This document shows positions 1-9,393 of a stretch of 64,000 nucleotides of DNA, one piece after another. Source of the stretch: Nocardioides bizhenqiangii (GTDB lineage Bacteria > Actinomycetota > Actinomycetes > Propionibacteriales > Nocardioidaceae); assembly GCF_034661235.1 (NCBI RefSeq), contig NZ_CP141059.1:3595501-3659500 (forward strand). The letters run 5' to 3'. Every line of letters starts with the position of its first letter. Position 1 is the first letter of the stretch. A program made the translations under genes and the position numbers. Below the pieces are notes generated by a model. That model was not told the origin of the DNA. It did not search any database and saw only the letters and a list, made by a program, of their open reading frames with translations.

Positions 1-1
1 G

Positions 2-520
2 GTCGCCGGCCACGAGGTCGCTGCTCTCTCCGACGCCCGGCTGTCCGCCCTCCGCTCCCGCTACGTCGGGTTCGTCTTCCAGCAGTTCCACCTCGCCGGC
101 GGGAGGTCGGCGCTCGACAACGTCGCGGACGGGCTGCTCTACACCGGCCAGCGGATGCGCGAGCGGCGACGTCGAGCCGCGCTCGCGCTGGAGCGGGTCG
201 GGCTCGCGCACCGCATGGAGCACCGGCCGCACGAGCTGTCGGGCGGCGAGAAGCAACGGGTCGCGATCGCGCGGGCCACGGCAGGCGATCCACCGCTGCT
301 GCTGGCCGACGAGCCGACCGGAGCACTCGACTCTGCCGCGGGAGCCGGCGTGATGACGCTCCTGCGCAGCCTGCACCGGGACGGCACCACGGTGGTGATC
401 ATCACCCACGACCCTGACATCGCCGACAGCCTGCCGCGGCGGATCCGGTTGCGGGACGGACTGGTCGTCGAGGACTCGGCGACCGACGCCGTCGCCGGCC
501 GCCCGGGGGTGCTCCGATGA
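2..520 (+). CDS. ABC transporter ATP-binding protein, MacB/LolD type (5' truncated by window)
   Basis: ATPase subunit of an ABC exporter or lipoprotein-type transporter, acting at the inner face of the membrane with the permease that follows. The N-terminal part with Walker A lies outside the window. The 172 residues present show the Q-loop (FVFQQF, about residue 24), the signature LSGGEKQRVAIARA (from about residue 79), Walker B LLLADEP (about 99-105) and the H-loop His in IITHD (about 136). The stop overlaps the next start by four bases (ATGA), so the two are translationally coupled. MacB-type ATPases pair with FtsX-like permeases, which fits the neighbour. The substrate cannot be read from sequence. 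The family call is secure. Confidence 0.93.
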   Translation, partial: VAGHEVAALSDARLSALRSRYVGFVFQQFHLAGGRSALDNVADGLLYTGQRMRERRRRAALALERVGLAHRMEHRPHELSGGEKQRVAIARATAGDPPLLLADEPTGALDSAAGAGVMTLLRSLHRDGTTVVIITHDPDIADSLPRRIRLRDGLVVEDSATDAVAGRPGVLR

Positions 521-1734
521 GCGGCCCGGCATCGACCGAGCGGCTCCGGCCCGCCCGGCTCGCCGTACCGGACGTGTTGCGGGTGGGCGCGTTCGGTCTG
601 CGGACCCGGCCGATGCGCGCGTTCCTCTCCTCCCTCGGCATCGCCATCGGGATCTCGGCCATGGTGGCGGTCGTCGGGATCTCGTCGTCGTCCCGCGCCG
701 ACCTGGACGCGCAGCTCGACGCACTCGGGACCAACCTGCTGACCGCGAACAACGGCAGCACCATGATCGGCGGGACGGCCGTGCTGCCGCTCGCCGCGGA
801 GTCGATGGTTGAGCGGATCGCGCCGGTGGAAGACGTGTCGGCGACCGGTCGCGTGGCTGACGCCGACGTCTACCGGACCGACAAGATCCCGGCCGAGGAG
901 ACGAACGGGGTGGTGGCCTACGCCGTCCGGACCGGGCTCCTGGCCACGACGAGCACGACCGTGGCACAGGGCACCTGGCTCAACGACGCGACCGCGAGAT
1001 ATCCGGCGGTCGTCCTCGGATCGCTCGCCGCGGAGCGGCTCGGCATCGGTGCGCCGGGCCCGGACACCCAGGTGCTGATCGGCGGGACGTACTTCACCGT
1101 CGTGGGGATCCTGGAGCCCTCTGCCCTCGCGCCCGAGCTCGACACCGCGGCGTTGACGGGGTGGCAGATCGCACGGAGCGAGCTCGGCTTCGACGGGCAC
1201 GCGACGACGCTCTACACCCGCGCCGCGGAGGACCAGGTGACGGCAGTGCAGGCCGTGCTCGCGGCGACCGCCAACCCGGCGGCTCCCAACGAGGTCGAGG
1301 TCTCCCAGCCCTCGGACGCGCTCGAGGCACAGCAGGCCGCTGACCAAGCCCTCACGGGTCTGCTCCTCGGTGTCGGTGCGGTGGCGCTGCTCGTCGGCGG
1401 CGTCGGGGTGGCGAACACGATGGTGATCTCTGTCCTCGAACGTCGGGCGGAGATCGGCCTGCGCCGGTCACTGGGGGCGACCCGTGGCCAGATCCGCACC
1501 CAGTTCCTCACCGAGTCGCTCCTACTGTCGTCGCTCGGCGGGCTGGCCGGCGCGGCGATCGGCACCGCCGTCACGTTCGGCTATGCGGCCACCCAGGCCT
1601 GGATCGCCGTCGTACCCATGTGGTCGGTGCTCGCCGGGCTGGCCGCCACCGTCGTGATCGGCGGGATCGCCGGGCTCTACCCGGCCGTTCGCGCATCCCG
1701 GCTCCCGCCCACCGAGGCGCTCGCTGCCCCGTGA
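517..1734 (+). CDS. FtsX/MacB-type ABC transporter permease
   Basis: Membrane subunit of the exporter whose ATPase is just upstream (ATGA overlap). The 405-residue chain has the MacB layout: a first membrane helix at about 36-58, an extracellular MacB_PCD-like domain to about 275, then three helices in an FtsX domain (about 283-398). A cytoplasmic coupling segment, ERRAEIGLRRSLGATRGQI, sits between the last helices as in FtsX permeases. Such mechanotransmission systems move lipids, lipoproteins or small toxic compounds across the envelope. No adaptor protein is visible in the window, but it could lie upstream. The fold is clear; the cargo is unknown. Confidence 0.92.
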   Translation: MSGPASTERLRPARLAVPDVLRVGAFGLRTRPMRAFLSSLGIAIGISAMVAVVGISSSSRADLDAQLDALGTNLLTANNGSTMIGGTAVLPLAAESMVERIAPVEDVSATGRVADADVYRTDKIPAEETNGVVAYAVRTGLLATTSTTVAQGTWLNDATARYPAVVLGSLAAERLGIGAPGPDTQVLIGGTYFTVVGILEPSALAPELDTAALTGWQIARSELGFDGHATTLYTRAAEDQVTAVQAVLAATANPAAPNEVEVSQPSDALEAQQAADQALTGLLLGVGAVALLVGGVGVANTMVISVLERRAEIGLRRSLGATRGQIRTQFLTESLLLSSLGGLAGAAIGTAVTFGYAATQAWIAVVPMWSVLAGLAATVVIGGIAGLYPAVRASRLPPTEALAAP

Positions 1735-1743
1735 GCGCTGGCG

Positions 1744-2610
1744 TCAGGTCCGCAGCTCGTTGACCGCGATCCGCACGGTGACGGTGTCGCCGGCCATCCG
1801 GATCCGGCCGCGCAGGCCGGCGGAGAGCACCATCGGCAGCACCGACTGGCTGTCCGACGGCGCGGTGAGCACGATCTCCTCGGCGCCCTGCCTGCGTGCC
1901 ATCCGGGCGATGTCGGAGAGCAGACGGGTGCCGATGCCCCGCCGCTGCCAGGACGGGTCGACCCACATGTCCACCGGCCAGGGCTCGTCACCGGCGGCAC
2001 CCGGCTCGAACGACGCCCGCCCGATGACCCGACCGCTCACCAGCACCGACACCTCGTTGTCGCCCGCGACGGACGTCGGCTGGGCGCCGCCACCGGTGTC
2101 CGGCGCCTTCGGCGACTGGCGGCTCAGGACGTCGCTCACGAGCTCGGCGAGTGCGGAGCCGCGGACCCGCTCGGCCGGGGTGAACGGCGTCTCCCGCCGG
2201 ATCTGGATCACGGCGTTGCCGACCTGCATCTCGAGGACGTCCTCGGTCCCGTGGGTCGGCTCGACGTCGGCGTCGAAGAGGTGGGCGACGACGTCGGGGA
2301 ACGTCTCGGGATGGTCGAGGATCTGCTGGGCCGCCTTGACGTACCGCGTCGGCTGGTCGTCGAGGGCGTGCCGGTTGACCTCGTGGGTGACCACGGAGTC
2401 GCCACCGGCCCGGCGCACCATCTGGATGACGTCCGGTTCGCTCCAGTCGTCGGGCGTCCGGACGACGAGCTCGATGGTTGCGGTGCCCGGTGTGCGGCCG
2501 GTGAACACCTGGACCGCGCCGATGTTGGCACCGGCCTTGCCGCACTCCTGGGCAAGGGGGGCCAGCTTGCCGGGACGGTCCGGCAGGTTCGTGCGCACCC
2601 TCCACAACAT
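1744..2610 (-). CDS. ACT domain plus GNAT acetyltransferase fusion protein
   Basis: A 288-residue two-domain protein. The N-terminal part (about 1-75) looks like an ACT domain, the small ligand-binding fold used for amino-acid sensing (VRTNLPDRPGKLAPLA, then a strand-rich stretch). The C-terminal part (about 190-275) is a GNAT acetyltransferase with the acetyl-CoA loop QRRGIGT after a conserved strand (VDMWVDPSW). The start ATG at 2610 was chosen because it begins directly at the ACT strand; an in-frame ATG at 2628 is possible. It is convergent with the permease and divergent from the YCII gene. The pairing suggests an allosterically controlled acetyltransferase. That is inference; the substrate is unknown. 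Confidence 0.85.
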   Translation of the reverse strand: MLWRVRTNLPDRPGKLAPLAQECGKAGANIGAVQVFTGRTPGTATIELVVRTPDDWSEPDVIQMVRRAGGDSVVTHEVNRHALDDQPTRYVKAAQQILDHPETFPDVVAHLFDADVEPTHGTEDVLEMQVGNAVIQIRRETPFTPAERVRGSALAELVSDVLSRQSPKAPDTGGGAQPTSVAGDNEVSVLVSGRVIGRASFEPGAAGDEPWPVDMWVDPSWQRRGIGTRLLSDIARMARRQGAEEIVLTAPSDSQSVLPMVLSAGLRGRIRMAGDTVTVRIAVNELRT

Positions 2611-2646
2611 GTACCCAGCATGCCGCATCCGTGGCACCCTGGCGCC

Positions 2647-2946
2647 GTGCCGACCTGGGTCTATTTCCTCCACCCGCCGCGGGACGACTTCGCGGCCACC
2701 ATGACCGACGACGAGGCCGCGGTCTTCGGCGACCACTTCGAGCACCTGTCGAGGCTGCTGGCCGACGGGGTCCTGATCCTGGCCGGGCCCACGCTCGGCT
2801 CGACGAACACCGGCCTGTGCATCTTCGACGCACCGGACGAGTCGGCTGCCCGCGCGGTCATGGAGTCCGACCCGGCGATCGCCCGCGGTGTCGTGGCCGG
2901 CGAGCTCCGCGAGATGCGCGTGTCACTGCTGCGCGGACGCGACTGA
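2647..2946 (+). CDS. YCII-related (dimeric alpha-beta barrel) protein
   Basis: A small 99-residue protein of the YCII family, which share a ferredoxin-like alpha-beta barrel related to muconolactone isomerase. The family His is present in the N-terminal YFLHPPRDDF region, and HFEHL and the stretch LIDAGP-like ILAGPT fit the family pattern. The GTG at 2647 is used because upstream in-frame sequence belongs to the opposite-strand gene. The function of stand-alone YCII proteins is not established. Its last 24 bases overlap the 3' end of the convergent DUF1684 gene, so the two transcripts are antisense there. Confidence 0.82.
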   Translation: MPTWVYFLHPPRDDFAATMTDDEAAVFGDHFEHLSRLLADGVLILAGPTLGSTNTGLCIFDAPDESAARAVMESDPAIARGVVAGELREMRVSLLRGRD

Positions 2947-3687
2947 CGGCGCCGGGGTCTGCTCGCCTGCCTCGATCGCGACCTGCAGCCGGTTCTGCGG
3001 CAGCGGGACCGGGCAGGTGGTGTAGTCGGTGTAGGCGCACGGCAGGTTGATGGTGCGGTTGAAGTCGAGCACGAGGCTGCCGTCCGCCGCAGGTGCCGGC
3101 GTGTAGAGCTGGCGCCCGGCGCCGTACGTCGTCCGGCCGGTCGTCGCGTCGGCGAACACGAGCCACAGCCCGCCGTCGTCGTCGTACGCGACCAGTCGGA
3201 CAGGCTCGCCCGCGAGGGTGAACGCCACCTCGGCGACCGCGTCGTCGACCGGTCGCTCACCGTCGAAGGGGTGGAACGTCGCGCGCACGACCCAGTCGGG
3301 CGAGGGCGGGTAGGTCGGCGTCGGCCGGTACCCGGCACGGAGCGCGTGGCCCGGGTCGCGCGGCCGGAGGAGGACGGCGCTGTCGCGCCTGGCCACCTCG
3401 ATCTCCACGTCCCCGGCGGTGGCGCGGATCCCCGGATCGTCGACCGCGCCCAGCACCTGGTGCCCGCGGAGCTCGCGGCCGTCGATCGTCAGGGCCTCGT
3501 CCGGACCGAGCTCGACCTCGACGCCGTCGGCACCGAGCCACCAGACCCCCGGGGCGCCGTCGTACTGCCTGCGCTTCTCCGTCAGCCAGTACAGCCCGGT
3601 GATCGACAGGAAGCCGTGCGGGGCGGTCAGCCGCGCCTCGCGCTGGGCACGGAACGCCTGCCACTCCCCGAGAAAGTCTCCAGCCAC
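2923..3687 (-). CDS. DUF1684 domain-containing protein
   Basis: A 254-residue soluble protein of the DUF1684 family. The diagnostic C-terminal block is present: DFNRTINLPCAYTDYTTCP followed by LPQNRLQVAIEAGE, together with the N-terminal segment LSITGLYWL. No signal peptide or membrane segment is visible. No biochemical role is firmly known for the family. The gene stands alone: a strong hairpin at 3718-3753 separates it from groEL upstream, and its 3' end overlaps the convergent YCII gene. The family call is confident; the function is unknown. Confidence 0.88.
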   Translation of the reverse strand: MAGDFLGEWQAFRAQREARLTAPHGFLSITGLYWLTEKRRQYDGAPGVWWLGADGVEVELGPDEALTIDGRELRGHQVLGAVDDPGIRATAGDVEIEVARRDSAVLLRPRDPGHALRAGYRPTPTYPPSPDWVVRATFHPFDGERPVDDAVAEVAFTLAGEPVRLVAYDDDGGLWLVFADATTGRTTYGAGRQLYTPAPAADGSLVLDFNRTINLPCAYTDYTTCPVPLPQNRLQVAIEAGEQTPAPSVASAQQ

Positions 3688-3717
3688 GCCCCGATCCTGC
3701 CCCGTAGGCCCGAATTG

Positions 3718-3753
3718 CGTCGACCCGGCGCGTTTGAACGCGCCGGGTCGACG
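3718..3753 (-). terminator. Hairpin terminator of groES-groEL
   Basis: A perfect 17-bp stem (3718-3734 with 3737-3753) closes on a 2-base gap, so the real loop is a few bases larger. It lies 20 bp past the groEL stop. There is no long T-run on the minus strand, which is usual for high-GC actinobacterial terminators. Confidence 0.8.
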
Positions 3754-3772
3754 TTGGGATGAGCCGGGTGGA

Positions 3773-5479
<1,707 letters not shown>

Positions 5480-5485
5480 CGGGGA

Positions 5486-5785
5486 TCAGGAACCGACTAC
5501 GGCAAGGACGTCGCGAGCGGAAAGGATGAGGTACTCCTCGCCGCCGTACTTGACCTCGGTGCCGCCGTACTTGCTGTAGATGACCTTGTCACCCACGGCC
5601 ACGTCGAGCGGGATCCGGCCGTCGCCGTCCTCGTTGAAGCGACCGGGACCGACCGCGAGGACCTCGCCCTCCTGGGGCTTCTCCTTGGCGGTGTCCGGGA
5701 TGACCAGGCCAGAAGCCGTGGTCTGCTCGGCGTCGAGCGGCTTGACGACGATCCGGTCCTCGAGCGGCTTGATGTTGATCGACAC
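5486..5785 (-). CDS. groES: Co-chaperonin GroES
   Basis: The 99-residue lid protein that caps GroEL. The N-terminal strand [15 protein letters not shown], the mobile-loop region around [19 protein letters not shown] and the C-terminal [13 protein letters not shown] are all typical. The GTG at 5785 is the start: a GGAGG sits nine bases upstream, and the sequence before it does not resemble GroES. It is the first gene of the groES-groEL operon, behind two CIRCE-like operators, so heat-shock control by HrcA is expected. No hrcA gene lies in this window. Confidence 0.98.
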   Translation of the reverse strand: MSINIKPLEDRIVVKPLDAEQTTASGLVIPDTAKEKPQEGEVLAVGPGRFNEDGDGRIPLDVAVGDKVIYSKYGGTEVKYGGEEYLILSARDVLAVVGS

Positions 5786-5909
5786 GTCGATCGACCTCCA
5801 CTTTCTTGTGCGGGGTGTGTGCAGGTGTCTGGCGGGCTGGCGCCCACCCACGTTGGGGCTTGCCTTGGGGAGTACGCCGTCGCGGGGGTCGCACACTCGT
5901 CGGCAAGCG

Positions 5910-5936
5910 CTGGCACACTCACGTGGAGAGTGCCAA
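5910..5936 (-). promoter_or_regulatory. CIRCE-like operator, distal imperfect copy
   Basis: A 9-9-9 inverted repeat with half sites CTGGCACAC and GAGTGCCAA around a 9-base spacer. It matches the HrcA operator consensus TTAGCACTC-N9-GAGTGCTAA in most positions. Its centre is 34 bp from the better copy at 5944-5970. Confidence 0.7.
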
Positions 5937-5943
5937 CACGAAA

Positions 5944-5970
5944 CTAGCACTCTCCTTCAACGAGTGCCAG
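5944..5970 (-). promoter_or_regulatory. CIRCE operator (HrcA site)
   Basis: Half sites CTAGCACTC and GAGTGCCAG flank exactly nine bases, close to the consensus CIRCE. It lies upstream of groES on the minus strand and only 24 bp before the start of the divergent methyltransferase gene, so HrcA bound here could affect both. Confidence 0.88.
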
Positions 5971-5994
5971 AGCGGGTCTGACAGGATCGGTGCT

Positions 5995-7182
5995 GTGGAC
6001 CTCGAGGCGTTCCGGTGGCTGCTCACCGACGAGGGGCAGGCGCTCCTGGCGAGAGCCACTGACCTCGTTGACGAGCCCGAGCTCCAGGTGCAGGCCGAGC
6101 TGCGGCGGGACGCGTCGCCGGCCGCCGTCGCCGTGGCCATGACCCAGGTCGAGCTGAGACACCGCGGCCACACGAAGTTCGGCGAGCTCGCGGACCGGAT
6201 GTACTTCACGCCGAGCGGCCTCGAGCAGGCGACCCGGCTGTCGGTCGCGGCCCACCGGGCCGGTCGCTACGGAGCGTTCGGCGCGCGCACGCTGATCGAC
6301 CTCGGCTGCGGGATCGGCGGCGACCTGATCGCCGGTGCTCGCGCCGGGCTGGTGTGCGCCGGCGTCGACCTCGACCCGGTGCGCGTGGCCATCGCCGAGG
6401 CCAACCTGGCCGCGCTCGGGCTGCCCGGCGCGGTCCAGGTCGCCGACGCGACGACGGTCGACCACGGCGGCTTCGACCTGGCGTTCGCCGATCCCGCGCG
6501 GCGCAGCGGAGCCGGACGCACCTTCAATGTCGACGACTGGGCGCCGCCCTGGACCTGGATCGAGGGCCTGCTCCGCCGTGACGCGTGCGTCAAGGTCGCC
6601 CCCGGCATCCCGCACGCCCTGGTGCCGCCCGACGTCGAGGCGGAGTGGGTGAGCGACGGCGGCGAGGTCAAGGAAGCCGCCCTCTGGTCCGGTCGTACGG
6701 CGACCGCGAGCCGCCGGGCCACCGTCATCCCCTCGGCCGGCCCGGGGCAGGCCGGGGGCCTGGCCTCCCTGACCGACGAGGACGACCCGGGCATTGAGGA
6801 GACCGGAGTCGGCGACGTCGGCGCGTTCCTCTACGAGCCGGACGGCGCGGTGATCCGGGCCGGTCTCGTGACCGCGGTGGCGGCCGGCGTCCACGGACAC
6901 CTGGTGGACGCCAGGATCGCCTACGTCACCTCCGACGAGTCCTTCCGCACACCGTTCGCCCGCGGTTACCGGGTGCTCGAGAACCTGCCCTACCGCGAGA
7001 AGCAGCTCAGGGCCGCCCTCCGCGAGCGCGGCATCGGACGCCTCACCATCAAGAAGCGCGGCGTCGACGTCGCACCCGACGCGCTGCGCAAGCGGCTCGC
7101 GCTCACCGGCGACGAGGAGGCCACCCTGGTGCTCACCCGGGTCGCCGGCCACGGCACCGCCCTTCTCGTCTCCCCCTTCTGA
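5995..7182 (+). CDS. Class I SAM-dependent methyltransferase with THUMP-like C-terminal domain
   Basis: A 395-residue predicted RNA or protein methyltransferase. The Rossmann core carries motif I (LIDLGCGIGGD), an acidic motif II end (GVDLDPVRVA) and a motif IV-like FADPARR. The C-terminal half (ending in LTIKKRGVDVAPDALRKRL) matches the THUMP-like domain found in actinobacterial members. The GTG at 5995 is the first start after the CIRCE site; no strong ribosome-binding site is seen. It is divergent from groES, an association that may place it under heat-shock control. The substrate is unknown; tRNA or rRNA is the family-based guess. Confidence 0.86.
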   Translation: MDLEAFRWLLTDEGQALLARATDLVDEPELQVQAELRRDASPAAVAVAMTQVELRHRGHTKFGELADRMYFTPSGLEQATRLSVAAHRAGRYGAFGARTLIDLGCGIGGDLIAGARAGLVCAGVDLDPVRVAIAEANLAALGLPGAVQVADATTVDHGGFDLAFADPARRSGAGRTFNVDDWAPPWTWIEGLLRRDACVKVAPGIPHALVPPDVEAEWVSDGGEVKEAALWSGRTATASRRATVIPSAGPGQAGGLASLTDEDDPGIEETGVGDVGAFLYEPDGAVIRAGLVTAVAAGVHGHLVDARIAYVTSDESFRTPFARGYRVLENLPYREKQLRAALRERGIGRLTIKKRGVDVAPDALRKRLALTGDEEATLVLTRVAGHGTALLVSPF

Positions 7183-7314
7183 CCGTCGAATCGGGGGGAA
7201 TCTCCCGCCGAATCGGGGAAGGTCACCCGTCGAATCGGGGAAGTTGACCCGTCGAATCCGGCCGGTTCGCCGGGCGAACTCGCCCGATTCGCCGGGCGAA
7301 CTCCCCCGATTCGC
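7183..7314. repeat. Six-unit, 22-bp-period repeat array
   Basis: Directly after the methyltransferase stop, units start at 7183, 7205, 7227, 7249, 7271 and 7293. The first three share CCGYCGAATCGGGG; the last two share CGGGCGAACTC and end CCGATTCGC; unit four is intermediate. CGAA is fixed at unit positions 5-8. Late units are partly the reverse complement of early ones, so long hairpins can form. The period is not a multiple of three and there are no spacers, so it is neither coding nor CRISPR. Confidence 0.85.
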
Positions 7315-7358
7315 GGGGGGGTGGGCAACCGAGGTCGTCCCCGGCGCGTCATAGGGAC

Positions 7359-8219
7359 GTGAGCACACGGAGGGTCATGGGCGCCTTGGCCGTGGTCGGC
7401 GTGCTCGTCGTTGTCGGCGCCGGCTGCGGGGGCGACGACCGCGACGGGGCGCCGTCGCCGGACGCGACGTCTGCCGACGCATCCGTGAGTACGGCGCCCG
7501 CCGGCCCGATCGGGTGGGTCGACGCACTGCCGATCGGGCCCCCGCCGACCATCGGGTACGTCATCGGGCACACGTACCACTCCCCCGACGGCCGGACCGT
7601 CGAGCTGCCGCGGGATCGGGGGATCACGGCGATCGCCCGCCTCGGGGACGGGTTCCTCGTCGTCGACGACCGCTACTTCGAAGGCACCGCCGGGGTCGAG
7701 CTCCTGGACGCGCGTGGCAACCGGGTGCGCGAGATCGGCACCGTCGCCGGCACTCCTGTCCTGAGCCCTGACGGTTCCACGCTGCGGTGGATCACATTCA
7801 CTCCGTCCGAGGTCTCACGCTCGGAGTGGCGGCCCCCCCGGCTCCACACGGCGGACGTCGCGACGGGCGAGATCCGGTCGCGGGTCATCCACCGTGACCG
7901 CGACGAGCTGCCCGAGATACCCCAGCCGGAGGGCCTCGCGGAGGTCTCGGTACGACGCGGGGTGGTGCTCGTCGTCGACCAGGTCACCGGTGAGCAAGTG
8001 GCCAGGCTCCCCTCGCCCGGCAGCTGGATCCGCGGCAGGATCCGGTCGGCGGCCTGGGAGGACCGCGCCCACCTGCTCGTGTCCTACGTGCGCGGCAACG
8101 GGCGCGCGGCCACGATCCTGCGGGTCGACGTACGGACGGGCGACTGGGCGCTCGCAGTCGACTGGACGCCGACGCAGCGCTCCTCGACCGTCGCGTTCGA
8201 GACCGGCCCGGCCGACTAG
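7359..8219 (+). CDS. Putative lipoprotein of unknown function
   Basis: A 286-residue exported protein. The N terminus has basic residues, a hydrophobic stretch and a lipobox ending VGAGC (Cys23), followed by a low-complexity Ser/Ala/Asp linker. The mature part starts with a motif YHSPDGRTVELP (about 73-84) that recurs as WHQADGD-VEL in the two proteins at 12386 and 13641, and it reads like a beta-propeller or other strand-rich fold. GTG start. It stands alone between the 22-bp repeat array and the convergent YihY gene. No function can be named; surface attachment is the safe inference. Confidence 0.78.
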   Translation: MSTRRVMGALAVVGVLVVVGAGCGGDDRDGAPSPDATSADASVSTAPAGPIGWVDALPIGPPPTIGYVIGHTYHSPDGRTVELPRDRGITAIARLGDGFLVVDDRYFEGTAGVELLDARGNRVREIGTVAGTPVLSPDGSTLRWITFTPSEVSRSEWRPPRLHTADVATGEIRSRVIHRDRDELPEIPQPEGLAEVSVRRGVVLVVDQVTGEQVARLPSPGSWIRGRIRSAAWEDRAHLLVSYVRGNGRAATILRVDVRTGDWALAVDWTPTQRSSTVAFETGPAD

Positions 8220-8238
8220 CCCGAACGAGCGGCCGGCT

Positions 8239-9225
8239 TCAGGGCCGTTCGGGACGCGGCGGCTGGTCACCGGGCAGCGAGTCGGCCTTCACCGCGCCCC
8301 GCTGACCGAGCGGCTCGTCCGGGCCGACCGTCGTGTCCTTCGCGGTCTGCTGCTCGGCCTCGGCGTTGATCTCCGCACCGAGCAGGACGACGTACATCGT
8401 CAGCCAGAGCCAGAGGAGCAGGACGACGACGCCCGCGAGGGCGCCGTAGGTCTTGTTGTAGGAGCCGAAGTTGTCGACGTAGAGGGAGAACCCGAGGCTC
8501 GCGACCAACCAGACGACGGTCGCGACGACCGCGCCCACCGACACCCACTTGAACTGGGCGTCATCGCGGTCGGGGGCCACGCGGTAGAGCACGGCCAGGG
8601 CGAACGACATCGCAGCGACGAGCCCGAGCCAGCGCAGGGCCTCCATTCCCCAGCGCACCGGTCCGGCGTCGACCAGGTTGTCCAGCAGCGCCGGTGCCAC
8701 CGCGATCAGCGAGATCGCCACCACGACGAAGACGATCGCGGCGAGGGTGAGCAGGAGCGAGAGCGCCTTGCGCTTGACGAAGCCGCGGGTCTCCTCCTCG
8801 TCGTAGGCGATGTTGATCGCGGAGAGGATGTTGCCGACGCCGCCGGACGCGGTCCAGAGCGCGAGCACGAGGCTCACCAGCAGCCCCAGCCCGAGGGAGC
8901 CGGACGACGTCGAGGTGATCGCCTCGAGCTGGGTGGTCAGGACGCTGGCTGCGTCGGACGGGAGCGCGGCCGTCAGGTCGTCGACCTGCCGCTGCACGTC
9001 GGCCGGGTCCCGGACCAGGCCGTAGAGCATCACCGCCGCGATCATCGCGGGGAACAGGGCGAGGAACGAGTAGAACGCGACACCGGCCGCGAGCAGCGGC
9101 ACCTGGTCGGACTTCGCCTCCTTCCAGGCACGTTTCACCACCTGGAACCACCCTGCGCGCGGGATCTCGCTCGGGCTGTCCGCCTGTTGCCCCTCCAGGT
9201 TGTCCCGCGTCACCTGCGCCGTCAT
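8239..9225 (-). CDS. YihY/virulence factor BrkB family membrane protein
   Basis: A 328-residue integral membrane protein with about six hydrophobic segments. The family pattern is visible: LLAAGVAFYSFLALFPAMIA near the N terminus, an extracellular loop of about 60 residues, FFxL-like repeats, and the late segment GSYNKTYGALAGVVVLLLWLW. The C terminus is a short charged cytoplasmic tail rich in Pro and Arg. The family was once annotated as ribonuclease BN, which is not supported. The molecular role is unknown, perhaps transport. Monocistronic: hairpins lie upstream at 9281-9312, and the downstream neighbour is convergent. Confidence 0.92.
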   Translation of the reverse strand: MTAQVTRDNLEGQQADSPSEIPRAGWFQVVKRAWKEAKSDQVPLLAAGVAFYSFLALFPAMIAAVMLYGLVRDPADVQRQVDDLTAALPSDAASVLTTQLEAITSTSSGSLGLGLLVSLVLALWTASGGVGNILSAINIAYDEEETRGFVKRKALSLLLTLAAIVFVVVAISLIAVAPALLDNLVDAGPVRWGMEALRWLGLVAAMSFALAVLYRVAPDRDDAQFKWVSVGAVVATVVWLVASLGFSLYVDNFGSYNKTYGALAGVVVLLLWLWLTMYVVLLGAEINAEAEQQTAKDTTVGPDEPLGQRGAVKADSLPGDQPPRPERP

Positions 9226-9280
9226 GGTCGGGCGGTACCCGACCGGTCTTCCCCCAAGCGTCGCGACACCGCGAAATCAA

Positions 9281-9312
9281 GCACGCCGCCCCCTGTCCGG
9301 GGGGCGGCGTGC
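9281..9312 (-). terminator. Perfect 12-bp hairpin downstream of the envelope operon
   Basis: Arms 9281-9292 and 9301-9312 are fully complementary with an 8-base loop. It follows the DUF3618 gene on the minus strand and precedes the yihY-like gene, so it probably ends the three-gene operon. Confidence 0.75.
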
Positions 9313-9330
9313 TCGGGACGGCTCGACGGC

Positions 9331-9393
9331 TAGGGCGCGTCTCCTTATCCGGCGGCGTCGCGCAGCAGGCCCGGGATAAGGAGACGTGCCCTA
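9331..9393. repeat. 20-bp inverted repeat pair, possible dispersed repeat
   Basis: TAGGGCGCGTCTCCTTATCC (9331-9350) pairs with 9374-9393 at 19 of 20 positions, across a 23-base spacer. The outer three bases supply the stop codon of the DUF3618 gene. It is much longer than a usual terminator stem and looks like a palindromic repeat element; it may still act as a first terminator before 9281-9312. Confidence 0.8.

Noticed and set aside
7183..7314. CRISPR-like look of the 22-bp array
   Set aside because: Units are adjacent with no unique spacers, and no cas genes are nearby.
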